DNA from: Chitinophagaceae bacterium
Lineage (GTDB): Bacteria > Bacteroidota > Bacteroidia > Chitinophagales > Chitinophagaceae
Reading direction: 5' to 3'
Assembly (NCBI GenBank): GCA_016710935.1
Contig: JADJTY010000012.1
Location: forward strand, 776,241 to 840,240
Length of the DNA: 64,000 bases
Shown in pieces: positions 26,184 through 35,474 of the stretch. Made by a program: the position numbers and the translations under genes. The notes beneath the pieces were generated by a model. That model ran no database searches. It saw only the letters and a program-made list of their open reading frames with translations, and was not told where the DNA came from. How positions within the stretch are numbered: position 1 is the stretch's first letter; each line of letters begins with the position of its first letter.

Positions 26184-27332
26184 ATGGCATTAAACGAGGT
26201 TTACATTACAAATACAGCGGCTTTTTTTCCAAACGATCCGGTTTCAAACGATGAGATGGAAGATTACCTGGGATACATTAATGATGCGCCTTCCAGGTCG
26301 AAAGCGATTGTGCTGCGCAACAACGGAATAAAAAACAGGTTTTATGCACTCACCAAAGAGGGCAAGCCAACACATACCAATGCGCAAATGACGGCCGAGG
26401 CTGTAAGGGCATTATTTAAAGATAATCCGGACGGTATTAACGATATTCAGTTGTTAAGCACCGGAACTTCCACCCCCGATCAATTAATGCCTTCGCATGG
26501 TGTGATGGTACACGGGCATCTTCCTGAAACAAAACCTTTTGAAGTAATTTCTCCTTCCGGTGTATGCTGTGCCGGTATGCATGCTTTCAAATATGCCTAC
26601 CTGGCAACTAAAGCAGGCGAAGTGCAACACTCTGTAGCAACCGGTTCCGAGCGTTTTTCCCTTTCTTTACTTGCCGGCAATTTTGAAGACGAAGCAAAAA
26701 GACTAAAGGAACTTGTTGATGATCCGTACATTGGTTTTGAAAAAGAATTTTTAAGATGGATGTTATCTGATGGAGCCGCTGCATTTCATCTCTCCAACAA
26801 AAAGAATGAAACGGGCATTAGTTTAAAGGTAGAATGGATCGAAGGCTTTTCCTACGCAAACGAACTGGAGCCTTGTATGTACCAGGCTTGCGAAAAAATG
26901 AAAGACGGTAGCTTAAAAAGTTACCAGGATTATACCCCGCAGGAATTAGCAGCACAATCCATCATGAGTATTAAGCAGGATGTAAAATTGCTGAGCAAAA
27001 ATATTGTATTGTACGGTGGCTATGGCGTAAGTGAATCCTTGGCCAGGCATGGTGTTAAATCGGAAGAGATCGATTATTTTTTACCGCATATGTCGAGTAA
27101 TTTTTTTAAAGACAAGATTTATCAGCAACTGATAGCAAACGGAACAGGCATTATGTACGATAAATGGTTTGTAAACCTCGACCAGGTTGGTAATGTAGGA
27201 GCAGCTTCTGTTTATTTTATGGTGAATGAATTATTTCACAGTGGTAAGCTTAAGGTTGGTGATAAAATTTACCTGCTGGTGCCGGAAAGCTCCCGTTTCT
27301 CTTATATGTACAGTTTACTTACGGTTTGCTAA
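26184..27332 (+). CDS. darB: DarB, beta-ketoacyl-ACP synthase III-like
   Basis: 382 residues, thiolase fold. Nucleophile region SPSGVCCAGMHAF (Cys128/Cys129), a later His in YFLPHMSSNFF and Asn in NLDQVGNVGAAS give the KAS III Cys-His-Asn triad. The family condenses beta-keto acyl chains in dialkylresorcinol formation. Position directly after darA supports the call. A stem-forming intergenic segment (GAAAGCT...AGCTTTC, 27336-27397) separates it from the next gene. Confidence 0.92.
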   Translation: MALNEVYITNTAAFFPNDPVSNDEMEDYLGYINDAPSRSKAIVLRNNGIKNRFYALTKEGKPTHTNAQMTAEAVRALFKDNPDGINDIQLLSTGTSTPDQLMPSHGVMVHGHLPETKPFEVISPSGVCCAGMHAFKYAYLATKAGEVQHSVATGSERFSLSLLAGNFEDEAKRLKELVDDPYIGFEKEFLRWMLSDGAAAFHLSNKKNETGISLKVEWIEGFSYANELEPCMYQACEKMKDGSLKSYQDYTPQELAAQSIMSIKQDVKLLSKNIVLYGGYGVSESLARHGVKSEEIDYFLPHMSSNFFKDKIYQQLIANGTGIMYDKWFVNLDQVGNVGAASVYFMVNELFHSGKLKVGDKIYLLVPESSRFSYMYSLLTVC

Positions 27333-27401
27333 TGAAGAAAGCTATTAACCGTCCCGCTATAAGCGGAACAGCTAACAGCTTATAACTAACAGCTTTCTAA
27401 A

Positions 27402-27809
27402 ATGAAAAAAGAAGAAATTCCCCAGGACGACGGCGCCCTTAACAAATTAACCAAAGAAGTGGTATATGCTGTTGATAGTTCGGGTAAATATTCAAGCGAG
27501 CTGAGCACCGGCTGGGATGTAAAGACAAAGGCCCTGGATCTTGCCTGGGAAGATATTGAAAAGCGCATTGAAGCTGCCCGGCAAAAAGTACTGAATAACG
27601 AAGCCAGCCCGATCTTATATTTTTTGGAGTTGAGATTGATGGACATGGGCATATTGGCTGCTTATACAGGCTTTTGGAAATGGACCATCAAAAACCATTT
27701 AAAACCTGCTGCATTTAAAAATTTATCCCAACAAAAATTACAGAAATACGCCGATGCATTTAATGTAAGTGTGGAGGAGCTTAAAACCATGAATGTGCAT
27801 GACAACTGA
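27402..27809 (+). CDS. Conserved hypothetical protein of flexirubin-type clusters
   Basis: 135 residues, cytoplasmic, mixed helical (LNKLTKEVVYAVDSSGKYSSELSTGWDVKTKALDLAWEDIEKRI) with LYFLELRLMDMGILAAYTGFWKWTIKNHLKP in the middle and an HTH-like end (LSQQKLQKYADAFNVSVEELKTMNV). I do not know a function. Its stop overlaps the next gene's start, so it is co-translated with the BtrH-like protein and may assist it. Confidence 0.7.
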   Translation: MKKEEIPQDDGALNKLTKEVVYAVDSSGKYSSELSTGWDVKTKALDLAWEDIEKRIEAARQKVLNNEASPILYFLELRLMDMGILAAYTGFWKWTIKNHLKPAAFKNLSQQKLQKYADAFNVSVEELKTMNVHDN

Positions 27810-28815
27810 ATTTGAACATTTACAGGCAGCGCATTGCGAAAACGGCGTTACTACAAATCTGTTAAGAAGTGCCGGTGCAACACAGCTAACCGAGCCGCTT
27901 GTATTCGGTATTGGTTCAGGCTTATTTTATGTACAGTTACCTTTTCTGGTAATCAATAATGGTCCTGCTATTGCTTTCCGCACGATGCCGGGCCTTATCT
28001 TTAAAAGAACCTGTGATGCCCTGGGCATACCGGTCTTCAGAAAAAAGTTTTCATCAAGAGAAACAGGAAAAAAATATTTAGATGATTGCCTGGCCAAAGG
28101 GCAACCCGTGGGCGCACAGGTTGGCGTTTACTACCTTACTTATTTTCCCAAAGAATACCGCTTCCATTTCAATGCGCACAACATGATCGTTTTTGGAAAG
28201 GAAGATGACCGGTATCTTATCAGCGATCCGGTAATGGAAATACCAACCTCTTTAACTGAATACGAACTGGATAGGGTTCGATTTGCAAAAGGTGCTTTTG
28301 CACCCCGTGGCCAGATATACTACCCGTTGGAAAAAAGGATCGTCTCCGATGAACAGGTGGCAAAAGCAATTGTAAAAGGCATTAAAAGAAATGTAACCCA
28401 CATGCTACGCATACCCGGTAATGTTGCCGGTGTTAATGGTATTGCAGGTACCGGTAAAAAAATAAAGAAATGGAAAGATAAACTCGGAGACGAAAAAGCG
28501 GGTTTGTATTTAGCGCAATTGGTGCGTATGCAGGAAGAGATCGGTACCGGTGGCGGTGGCTTCCGATACATTTATGGTGCATTTTTACAGGAAGCACATG
28601 CTTTTCATCCTATTGATGAACTGCTGGATATTTCAAAAATATTTACAGAAGCCGGTGATAAATGGCGCACGGCAGCCGTTCAGGCCGCGGGCATTTATAA
28701 AGGCCGTATTGGCAGCCAGGCCGACTATAATGTGATGGGAGATTATCTCATCGAAATTTCGGAGATAGAGAAAAAAGCATTTAAGGCATTGAGCAAAATA
28801 AAATGGAATACATGA
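27799..28815 (+). CDS. BtrH-like (BtrH_N/DUF4872) acyl-ACP transferase-type protein
   Basis: 338 residues from ATG 27799 (27793 is also possible). N-terminal BtrH_N domain with a papain-like arrangement: Cys13 in AAHCENGVTTNLL, His127 in FHFNAHNMIVFG, and Asp143 in YLISDP. A C-terminal DUF4872-like helical region follows. BtrH in butirosin synthesis moves an acyl group from a carrier protein to an aminoglycoside amine. Here, beside darA/darB and ABC genes, it is a candidate for joining the aryl-polyene acyl-ACP to the resorcinol; that role is inference. Stop overlaps the ABC gene (ATGA). Confidence 0.8.
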   Translation: MTTEFEHLQAAHCENGVTTNLLRSAGATQLTEPLVFGIGSGLFYVQLPFLVINNGPAIAFRTMPGLIFKRTCDALGIPVFRKKFSSRETGKKYLDDCLAKGQPVGAQVGVYYLTYFPKEYRFHFNAHNMIVFGKEDDRYLISDPVMEIPTSLTEYELDRVRFAKGAFAPRGQIYYPLEKRIVSDEQVAKAIVKGIKRNVTHMLRIPGNVAGVNGIAGTGKKIKKWKDKLGDEKAGLYLAQLVRMQEEIGTGGGGFRYIYGAFLQEAHAFHPIDELLDISKIFTEAGDKWRTAAVQAAGIYKGRIGSQADYNVMGDYLIEISEIEKKAFKALSKIKWNT

Positions 28816-29561
28816 GCAATGCAGCTGTGCGAATAAAAAACGTAGGGTTCACTTATCCCCGTCAATCTGCTTCCTGCTTTACTAATTTAAATTTAGAAGT
28901 ACAGGAAGGTGAACGATTTGGCTTGTTTGGCCCCAATGGCGCCGGCAAAACCACGCTCATGAATTGTATGACAGGCTTGCTGCAATTTTCAGAAGGCAGC
29001 ATTCAATTACTCGGTCACGAAATTACCCACCACAAAAAAGAGATCAACAAACTTTTTGGGTTTGTACCTCAGGATTTTTCTTTTTACCAGGAACTGAGCC
29101 CGGCCGAAAACCTGGCTTTTTTTGGTGCCTGGAGCGGCTTACAAAAAACAGAGATCAAAAATAAAACTGCTGAATTACTGGAGGTACTTGGACTCGCTGA
29201 GGTTCGTAATAAAAAAGTTGAGCAATTCTCCGGGGGTATGAAACGCCGGGTAAACCTTGCTATCGGCGTAATCCACAATCCACGTATTTTATTTTTAGAT
29301 GAGCCTACCGTTGGTGTGGATGTACACACCCGCCATGCTATCATCAACTATCTTAAAAAATTAAATGAAGACGGAACAACACTTATTTATACATCGCACC
29401 AGTTGAGTGAGGCCGAAGACCTTTGCAATAAAGTGGCACTGATCGATGATGGAAAAATAATTGCACACGATACATTGAATCAGTTAATGATTGATCATAA
29501 AGAAGACGGGCTGGAAGGTTTGTTCATTAATTTAACCGGCAAATCATACAGGAACTCATAA
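28812..29561 (+). CDS. ABC transporter ATP-binding protein
   Basis: 249 residues from ATG 28812, which forms an ATGA overlap with the preceding stop (28803 is an alternative). Walker A GPNGAGKTT, Q-loop FVPQDFSFY, signature FSGGMKRR, Walker B ILFLDEPTVGVD and H-loop YTSHQLSEAEDL. It is the energy module for the permease that follows with one-base overlap (TAATG). Probably exports the dialkylresorcinol or the whole pigment across the inner membrane. Confidence 0.93.
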   Translation: MSNAAVRIKNVGFTYPRQSASCFTNLNLEVQEGERFGLFGPNGAGKTTLMNCMTGLLQFSEGSIQLLGHEITHHKKEINKLFGFVPQDFSFYQELSPAENLAFFGAWSGLQKTEIKNKTAELLEVLGLAEVRNKKVEQFSGGMKRRVNLAIGVIHNPRILFLDEPTVGVDVHTRHAIINYLKKLNEDGTTLIYTSHQLSEAEDLCNKVALIDDGKIIAHDTLNQLMIDHKEDGLEGLFINLTGKSYRNS

Positions 29562-30844
29562 TGTTTAAACTCCGGAGCACCATATTAAAAGACATGCGCA
29601 TTCTCACCCGTGACAGGCTGGGACTGGTGTTCATGTTTGTTATGCCCATTGTGCTGGCGGTAGTTATTACAGCCGTACAAAACAGTACGTTCGAAATGCT
29701 CAACACCAACACGGTACCCATGCTTATCTGCAACAGGGATACCGGTGATGCCGGCAAACAAATGCAAACCGCTATAGAGAAAGTGGGTATGTTCGATCTG
29801 AAGCAGGTTATGCCAGCTGTAACTGACAAAGATATCTCTGAAAAGATGCATGCAAAAGATGCGGTTATCGCCATTATCATTCCGGCCGACTTCACTCAGA
29901 AATTAAAAATAAAGGCGGATGGTACGGCAAAAAAAGCGTTGAAAAATTTTGGAATGCAATCCGATGCTGTAATAACCAACGACAGCAGCGAAGTTCAACC
30001 CATTACCTTATTATATCACCCGGTTTTACAGGAATCTTTCCGTCATTCTATAAATGGCGCTTTACGCAGTGCATTACAGGTGGTGCAGAATAAAGAAGTT
30101 TTAAAAAGCCTTTACTTCGCATTAAATGAAACCGCGCTACCCGATTCGCTGGAGAAAGATCTGATAAACAGCCAGATTGGTATTGTAGAGATCCCGGTAT
30201 CCAGGGATGGCAGCCGCAATATACCCAATGCATCACAACACAATGTACCGGCCTGGACGGTCTTTGCCATGTTCTTTGTAGTGATCTCTTTGGGGGGTAG
30301 TGTGGTTCGTGAAAAACTAAACGGTAGTTTCGTTCGCTTAAAAACATTGCCCACCAATTACCTGGTTGCTTTAATATCCAAACAACTTACCTATTTGTTT
30401 GTAACATGCATCCAGGCCGCAGTTGTTTTCTCAATCGGTATCTGGCTTTTTCCGGTAATGGGTTTACCCAAGCTGAATTTACCGGCTGATATCACCGGCC
30501 TGGTAATTGTAACCCTTATCTGCGGCTGGTGTGCCGTAAGTTATGCCATCATGATCGGCGTATTTGCAAAAACCCAGGAGCAGGCCAATGGCATTGGTGC
30601 AGTATCCATTGTTTTAATGGCGGCTGTAGGCGGTTTGCTGGTACCCAGTTTTGCCATGCCCGAATCTTTTCAGTTTGTGATGAAGCTTTCACCGCTGCAT
30701 TGGTGCCTGGAAGCTTATTATGGTTTATTTTTAGAAGGAGGAAAACTGAAAGATGTTATCTTAAATATAATACCTTTACTGGGTATCACTTTTGCTATAC
30801 AATTGATTACGCTGATCGGGTTAAAAAGAAAGAACCTGATTTGA
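29561..30844 (+). CDS. ABC-2 type permease
   Basis: 427 residues. One N-terminal transmembrane helix (about 23-41), a large extracytoplasmic domain (~45-215), then five to six C-terminal helices ending at LIGLKRKNLI. This is the ABC-2 membrane protein architecture of DrrB/YhiH-type exporters. It partners the ATPase gene it overlaps. Followed 10 bases later by an acyl carrier protein gene. Confidence 0.9.
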   Translation: MFKLRSTILKDMRILTRDRLGLVFMFVMPIVLAVVITAVQNSTFEMLNTNTVPMLICNRDTGDAGKQMQTAIEKVGMFDLKQVMPAVTDKDISEKMHAKDAVIAIIIPADFTQKLKIKADGTAKKALKNFGMQSDAVITNDSSEVQPITLLYHPVLQESFRHSINGALRSALQVVQNKEVLKSLYFALNETALPDSLEKDLINSQIGIVEIPVSRDGSRNIPNASQHNVPAWTVFAMFFVVISLGGSVVREKLNGSFVRLKTLPTNYLVALISKQLTYLFVTCIQAAVVFSIGIWLFPVMGLPKLNLPADITGLVIVTLICGWCAVSYAIMIGVFAKTQEQANGIGAVSIVLMAAVGGLLVPSFAMPESFQFVMKLSPLHWCLEAYYGLFLEGGKLKDVILNIIPLLGITFAIQLITLIGLKRKNLI

Positions 30845-30854
30845 AATATATATT

Positions 30855-31118
30855 ATGGAAACAGCCGAATTGAAATTACAGGTTAAAAAACAGATCATAG
30901 AATTTTTGAACCTTATCTCCGTGAAACCCGAAGATATTAAGGATGATGAACCGTTGTTTGGGGAAGGCCTGGGGCTTGATTCAATTGATTCGATAGAACT
31001 GATCGTTTTGCTGGGCAGAGAATATGGGATAGATATTAAAGACCCCAAAGAAGGCCGTAAGGTTTTAACAGATATCAACACGATGGTTGCTTATATTGAG
31101 CAACACCGTACAAAATAA
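30855..31118 (+). CDS. Acyl carrier protein (ACP 1)
   Basis: 87 residues with the 4'-phosphopantetheine site LGLDSIDSIEL (Ser43). Four-helix ACP pattern. Closely similar to ACP 2 at 40026-40289 (shared GEGLGLDSID / VEGLGLDSID core and length). It carries growing chains for the neighbouring ketosynthases; requires a 4'-PP transferase such as the AcpS at 59452-59831. Confidence 0.93.
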   Translation: METAELKLQVKKQIIEFLNLISVKPEDIKDDEPLFGEGLGLDSIDSIELIVLLGREYGIDIKDPKEGRKVLTDINTMVAYIEQHRTK

Positions 31119-31225
31119 TTTTTAAAAAATAAAAAAGCTGTCAGTCAGAGCTTGTCGAAGAGGGTGCTATTATCAAAGCAGTATTTGACCCGCCTTCGGC
31201 CATCACAGCTTACAATCCAACTATA

Positions 31226-32416
31226 TTGAGCAGAATTTTCATAACAGGCATGGGCGTAATAAGTGCTATAGGAAATTCTGTAGCCGAAAATCACCAATCG
31301 CTTAAGGATGCTGTTTGTGGCGTTAGTAAAGCGTTTGATCTGTTCCCAACCAAATATGCCGGCCTGTTACCTTTTGGCCAGGTTCCCGTTAGCACAGAAG
31401 ATTTACTGCAACAATTACAGGTAACCGCACCGGGAGTTACCCGTACAACGCTGCTGGCCTTGCATGCGTTGAATGAAGCCCTTGCTGATTGCGGAATTTC
31501 CCCTGAAGACATTAAATCGTCCGAAACTGCATTGATTGGCGCAAACACTGTTGGCGGCATGTGCCTGACGGATGAGTTGTATAATGATGCCAATAACAAA
31601 ACGGATGGTTCAGATTACCTTGAATCTTATGATTGCGCTTCTGTTAATTTGTACCTGCAAAAACATTTTAAAATAACCGGTGTTGTTAACACAATCAACA
31701 CCGCCTGCTCATCATCGGCCAATGCCATCATGTATGGCGCCATGCTGATGAAGAACGGTTATGCCAAAAGAGCCATCGTTGGCGGCACCGACTGTCTTGC
31801 AAAATTTACCATCAATGGTTTTAATGCGCTGCATATTTTATCAACAGACAATTGTACACCTTTTGATGAAGGCAGAAAAGGATTGAACCTGGGAGAAGGC
31901 GCTGCTTTTTTAATTTTAGAAAAGGAAGAGGATATAAAAGGCAGAAAAGTGTATGCAGAATTAACCGGTTACAGCAATGCCAACGATGCCTACCATCCTT
32001 CTTCATTATCAGATGAAGGGGATGGCCCCTTTCTTTCTATGCAAGGTGCATTAAACATTGCAAACCTTTCGGCAGATAAAATTGATTTTATTAATGCACA
32101 CGGAACCGGTACCGAAAACAATGATGCAGTAGAAAGCAAGGCCATGATGCGTTTGTTTGATAAGCCCCCGGCTTTCGCATCTTCCAAAGGAAACATTGGC
32201 CACACGCTGGGTGCATCAGGTGCCATTGAAGCTGTGTACAGCATTTTAAGTTTAGTGCATCAGGAGGTGTATGCTAACCTGCATTTTAAAAATGCAATTC
32301 CCTCAACAGGTTTAACACCGGTGCTGGCTTATAAAAAAATGCCGGTCAGTCATGTTATGAGTAATTCATTTGGTTTTGGAGGTAGTTGTTCATCACTTAT
32401 TTTTTCAAAAGTCTGA
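31226..32416 (+). CDS. Beta-ketoacyl-ACP synthase (KAS II type), KS 1
   Basis: 396 residues; the TTG at 31226 is the natural start, since MSRIFITGMGVISAIG is the usual KAS II N-terminus. Catalytic Cys161 (TACSSSAN), His292 (HGTGTENND) and His326 (GNIGHTLGASG). Three bases separate its stop from the chain-length-factor-like gene, so a KS/CLF heterodimer is likely. The 107-base gap after ACP 1 carries an inverted pair AAGCTGT...ACAGCTT and a dispersed CAGAGCTTGTCGAAG motif. Confidence 0.93.
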   Translation: MSRIFITGMGVISAIGNSVAENHQSLKDAVCGVSKAFDLFPTKYAGLLPFGQVPVSTEDLLQQLQVTAPGVTRTTLLALHALNEALADCGISPEDIKSSETALIGANTVGGMCLTDELYNDANNKTDGSDYLESYDCASVNLYLQKHFKITGVVNTINTACSSSANAIMYGAMLMKNGYAKRAIVGGTDCLAKFTINGFNALHILSTDNCTPFDEGRKGLNLGEGAAFLILEKEEDIKGRKVYAELTGYSNANDAYHPSSLSDEGDGPFLSMQGALNIANLSADKIDFINAHGTGTENNDAVESKAMMRLFDKPPAFASSKGNIGHTLGASGAIEAVYSILSLVHQEVYANLHFKNAIPSTGLTPVLAYKKMPVSHVMSNSFGFGGSCSSLIFSKV

Positions 32417-32419
32417 GTC

Positions 32420-33463
32420 ATGTTGTATATCCACAAAACATTTAGCATATCGGTACAACAGAACCTGTTACAGGCCAACATTGAATTAATAAATGAACCC
32501 GTTAATAAAAAATTACAGGCCATTGAACCTGCTTACGAAAAAATACCACCAGGTATTTTACGCAGGATGGGCAAATCAATAAGAATGGGGGTTGGCGCTG
32601 CACTGCCTTTAATGAGCGAAACAGATCCGGTAAACGGGATCATTATGGGCTCGGCAAATGCAGGAATGGAAGAGTGTGTAAAATTTCTGAACCAGATTGT
32701 TCAATATGAAGAAGGCCAGCTTACTCCCGGAAATTTTGTGCAAAGCACCGGAAATGTAATTGCAGGTCAGTTAGGATTAATTACTCGAAACAAAGGTTAC
32801 AACGTAACCCACGTACATGCCGGCCTTGCCTTTGAAAATGCAGTACTTGATGCCATCATGCAGCTCAACACAAATCCATCAAACAGTTATCTGCTTGGCG
32901 GGGTTGATGAGATCTCTTCTTTTCATTATAATATTGAAGCGCTTGCAGGTACCTATAAAAAAGAAGAGGTCTCTAATAAAGTTTTGTATGAAGCAGGCAG
33001 TCCGGGTTATTTAGTAGGCGAAGGGGCGGCCATGTTTGTTGTAAGCGCTGAAGCCAATAATTTCATTGCAAAACTAACAGCAATAGCCACGATACATAGT
33101 ACAGATATTGAATTGGTACAAGCGCAGCTAAAAATGTTTTTGCAAAAAAACCTGGAGGCAGGAACAGCAATTGATCTTTTTCTCTCCGGCGAAAATGGCG
33201 ACAACCGTACTTTACCTTTTTATACTGCCTGTGAAACCCTGCTTGCTGATGATACTGCCATTGTGCGGTACAAACACATGACCGGGGATTTTCCAACAGC
33301 ATCTGCCCTGGGCCTTTGGTATGCCTGTGAGTTTTTGCAGCAGCAGGTACCACAACATATGTTTAAAAAGAAAACATCAAAAACCAGTTACAGAAATATT
33401 TTATTGTACAATAATTTTAAAGGGTTGCAGCATAGTTTTATTTTGGTTTCAAAAGCCTGGTAA
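32420..33463 (+). CDS. Ketosynthase-like chain length factor, CLF 1
   Basis: 347 residues, beta-ketoacyl synthase N-domain-like (PF13723 type). The nucleophile position reads VHAGLAFENA, with Gly135 where active ketosynthases have Cys, so it should be non-condensing. It pairs with KS 1, three bases upstream, as a chain-length-factor subunit. It is a paralogue of CLF 2 at 37479-38534 (shared RMGKSIRMGV / RMSRIIRMGV, FVQSTGNVIAGQLG / FIQSTHNTIGAQIG). Confidence 0.88.
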   Translation: MLYIHKTFSISVQQNLLQANIELINEPVNKKLQAIEPAYEKIPPGILRRMGKSIRMGVGAALPLMSETDPVNGIIMGSANAGMEECVKFLNQIVQYEEGQLTPGNFVQSTGNVIAGQLGLITRNKGYNVTHVHAGLAFENAVLDAIMQLNTNPSNSYLLGGVDEISSFHYNIEALAGTYKKEEVSNKVLYEAGSPGYLVGEGAAMFVVSAEANNFIAKLTAIATIHSTDIELVQAQLKMFLQKNLEAGTAIDLFLSGENGDNRTLPFYTACETLLADDTAIVRYKHMTGDFPTASALGLWYACEFLQQQVPQHMFKKKTSKTSYRNILLYNNFKGLQHSFILVSKAW

Positions 33464-33528
33464 CAATAATTTGTTTATTAGTTTTCTTAATTTGAAATAA
33501 TTTTAACCCGGTTTATAATTCATGGCTT

Positions 33529-34997
33529 ATGAAGAAAAAGTGGAGTTCTCTTTTTTATCTTGTAATAGTTGCCGGGTTGGGATTTGCTATTTACTGGATA
33601 GCAAAGCAGGGTAGTGCATTGCAAACCCCGACACTTACAGCCCAACAATTACAAAATGAAAAAGTCCCCGGCAGCAGCAGCTTCCTGGTTTTTACTGATT
33701 CCTTAAAACACGGCCTTACCGATCCACTGGCCGTATTGCTTTTACAGATCATCATCATCATTGCCACTGCACGCCTTTTTGGTTACCTGTTTAAAAAGAT
33801 AAGACAACCTGCAGTTATCGGCGAAATAGTGGCTGGTATTATTTTAGGTCCTTCTATTTTAGGTTTACTTTTTCCACAAATAAATCTTTTTCTCTTTCCG
33901 GAAGCCTCATTGGCAACACTTAATTTTTTGAGCCATATCGGCCTTATTCTTTTTATGTTCATCATAGGTATGGAACTGGATTTAAAAATGATTATGAAAC
34001 AGGCATACAGTGCAGTTATTATGAGTCATGCCGGCATTATTATACCTTTTACCCTGGGGATGGGCATTGCCTATTTTATTTATGCTGAATTTGCACCTCC
34101 TGGAATTTCATTTTTATCTTTTGCATTATTTATGGGCATCACCATGAGCATTACTGCTTTTCCTGTACTTGCACGGATACTGAAAGAACGAGGGCTTACC
34201 AAAACGAATCTTGGTATAACTGCATTAACCTGTGCAGCAGCTGATGACCTTACTGCCTGGTGCGTTTTGGCTGCTGTCATTGCACTGGTAAAATCCGGCT
34301 CTTCTGTAAGTGCCTTTTATACTATGGGTTTTGCATTGGCATATTTGGTAATTATGTTTACACTAATACGGCCTGCATTGCAAAGGCTGGAAGACCTATA
34401 TAAGAACAGGGAGACAAAAAGAACAGCTATTATTGCACTGTTGTTTCTGCTGCTGATTGTATCTTCTTACATTACTTCAGTAATTGGAATAAATGCATTG
34501 TTTGGTGCTTTCATTGCAGGCGTTATTATGCCATCCAGTTTCAGTTTTCGAAAAATTGTTGTTGATAAAATTGAAGATGTAAGCCTTATATTATTGCTAC
34601 CGTTATTTTTCGTCGTTACTGGTTTAAAGACTCAGATAGGTTTATTGAACCAGGCACATTTATGGATAACTTTCGGTTGGTTGTTATTAGTAGCTGTAGG
34701 CGGTAAATTAGGTGGTATTAGTATTGCCGCAAAAGTTGTAGGAAAAACTGGAAAGACAGTTTATCTATTGGTGTGCTGATGAACACCCGTGGACTGATGC
34801 AGCTGATCGTTTTAAATATTGGTTACGATCTGGGGATTCTTTCGCCTGAAATATTTGCCATGATGGTGTTGATGGCGCTCGTAACTACGTTTATGACAGG
34901 ACCAGCGTTGGATCTGATCAATTGGCTAATGCCGGAGAAGGTGGTAGCGAATGAGTTGCATAAAACCTCCGCAGAACTTACTGAAGAACGAACTTAG
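33529..34997 (+). CDS. Kef-type cation:proton antiporter, frameshifted
   Basis: The gene reads as 33529-34779 plus 34773-34997. The join is clear: after ...AAKVVGK the frame is lost, and one extra A in the A5 run at 34743-34747 would restore GKNWKDSLSIGVLMNTRGLMQLIVLN. Corrected length about 490 residues with ~12 transmembrane segments (PAVIGEIVAGIILGPS, LFMFIIGMELDL, SITAFPVLARIL), all CPA2/Kef hallmarks. It exchanges Na+/K+ for H+. It sits between the two pigment arms, and its last 20 bases overlap the convergent dehydratase gene. Confidence 0.85.
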
Positions 34998-35346
34998 CCT
35001 TACATTTAAAATGCACCAGCTCATCCTTAAAAAGGGAAGCCACAATATTAAATGCACCGGTTTCATCAGCAGCATATTTTATGCTTGCATGTATCAGATT
35101 ATTTTCAAGCGGATTAATAACTGCTAAGAATTTCATATCTGCTGCCTGAACCAAATTGGTTTCTTTATCAATTACCGTTTCCAGTATTTCCTTTATCATC
35201 TGCATCATACACACACCGGGTACAACCGGCTGGTTGGGGAAATGCCCTTCAAATATTTTATGATGACTGTTGATGAGCAATTCTGCCCAAATCTCTGTTT
35301 CGGATTTTACAGTTTCGTTGATGGTAAAAAAATCGTTTAGCAGCAT
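34978..35346 (-). CDS. Hotdog 3-hydroxyacyl-ACP dehydratase, DH 1 (Glu replaced)
   Basis: 122 residues, FabZ-like hotdog. Motif GHFPNQPVVPGVCMMQ: the catalytic His35 is kept, but the residue 14 positions later, normally the catalytic Glu of FabZ, is Gln49. It resembles ApeI-type dehydratases of aryl-polyene clusters. It may act only with a partner subunit; DH 2 at 45538-45966 has the opposite pattern. Last gene of the minus arm; start context TAATGCTG is separated from the upstream gene by an inverted-repeat insert. Confidence 0.85.
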   Translation of the reverse strand: MLLNDFFTINETVKSETEIWAELLINSHHKIFEGHFPNQPVVPGVCMMQMIKEILETVIDKETNLVQAADMKFLAVINPLENNLIHASIKYAADETGAFNIVASLFKDELVHFKCKAKFVLQ

Positions 35347-35474
35347 TATCTTTCTGTTTTTATTAGGTGTCAGGCCACTACAAATACGCCATAAATTAAA
35401 AGCCTTTCTGATTTTCCAATGACCTCATGGCAAAAAGCCTGTGCTTAGTGGCCAGACACCAGCATTATCTTTCT
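35341..35474. mobile_element. Miniature inverted-repeat-like insertion with 15-bp direct repeats
   Basis: CAGCATTATCTTTCT occurs at 35341-35355 and 35460-35474. Between them, GGTGTCAGGCCACTA (35366-35380) and TAGTGGCCAGACACC (35446-35460) are inverted repeats matching 14 of 15. The direct repeat contains both the DH 1 start and the lipoprotein gene's last codons, so it looks like a target duplication that separated two genes which once overlapped as TAATG. Confidence 0.55.

Noticed and set aside
29527..29895. 122-residue minus-strand ORF inside the ABC permease gene
   Set aside because: Shadow ORF; the plus-strand permease frame is well supported and coupled to the ATPase.
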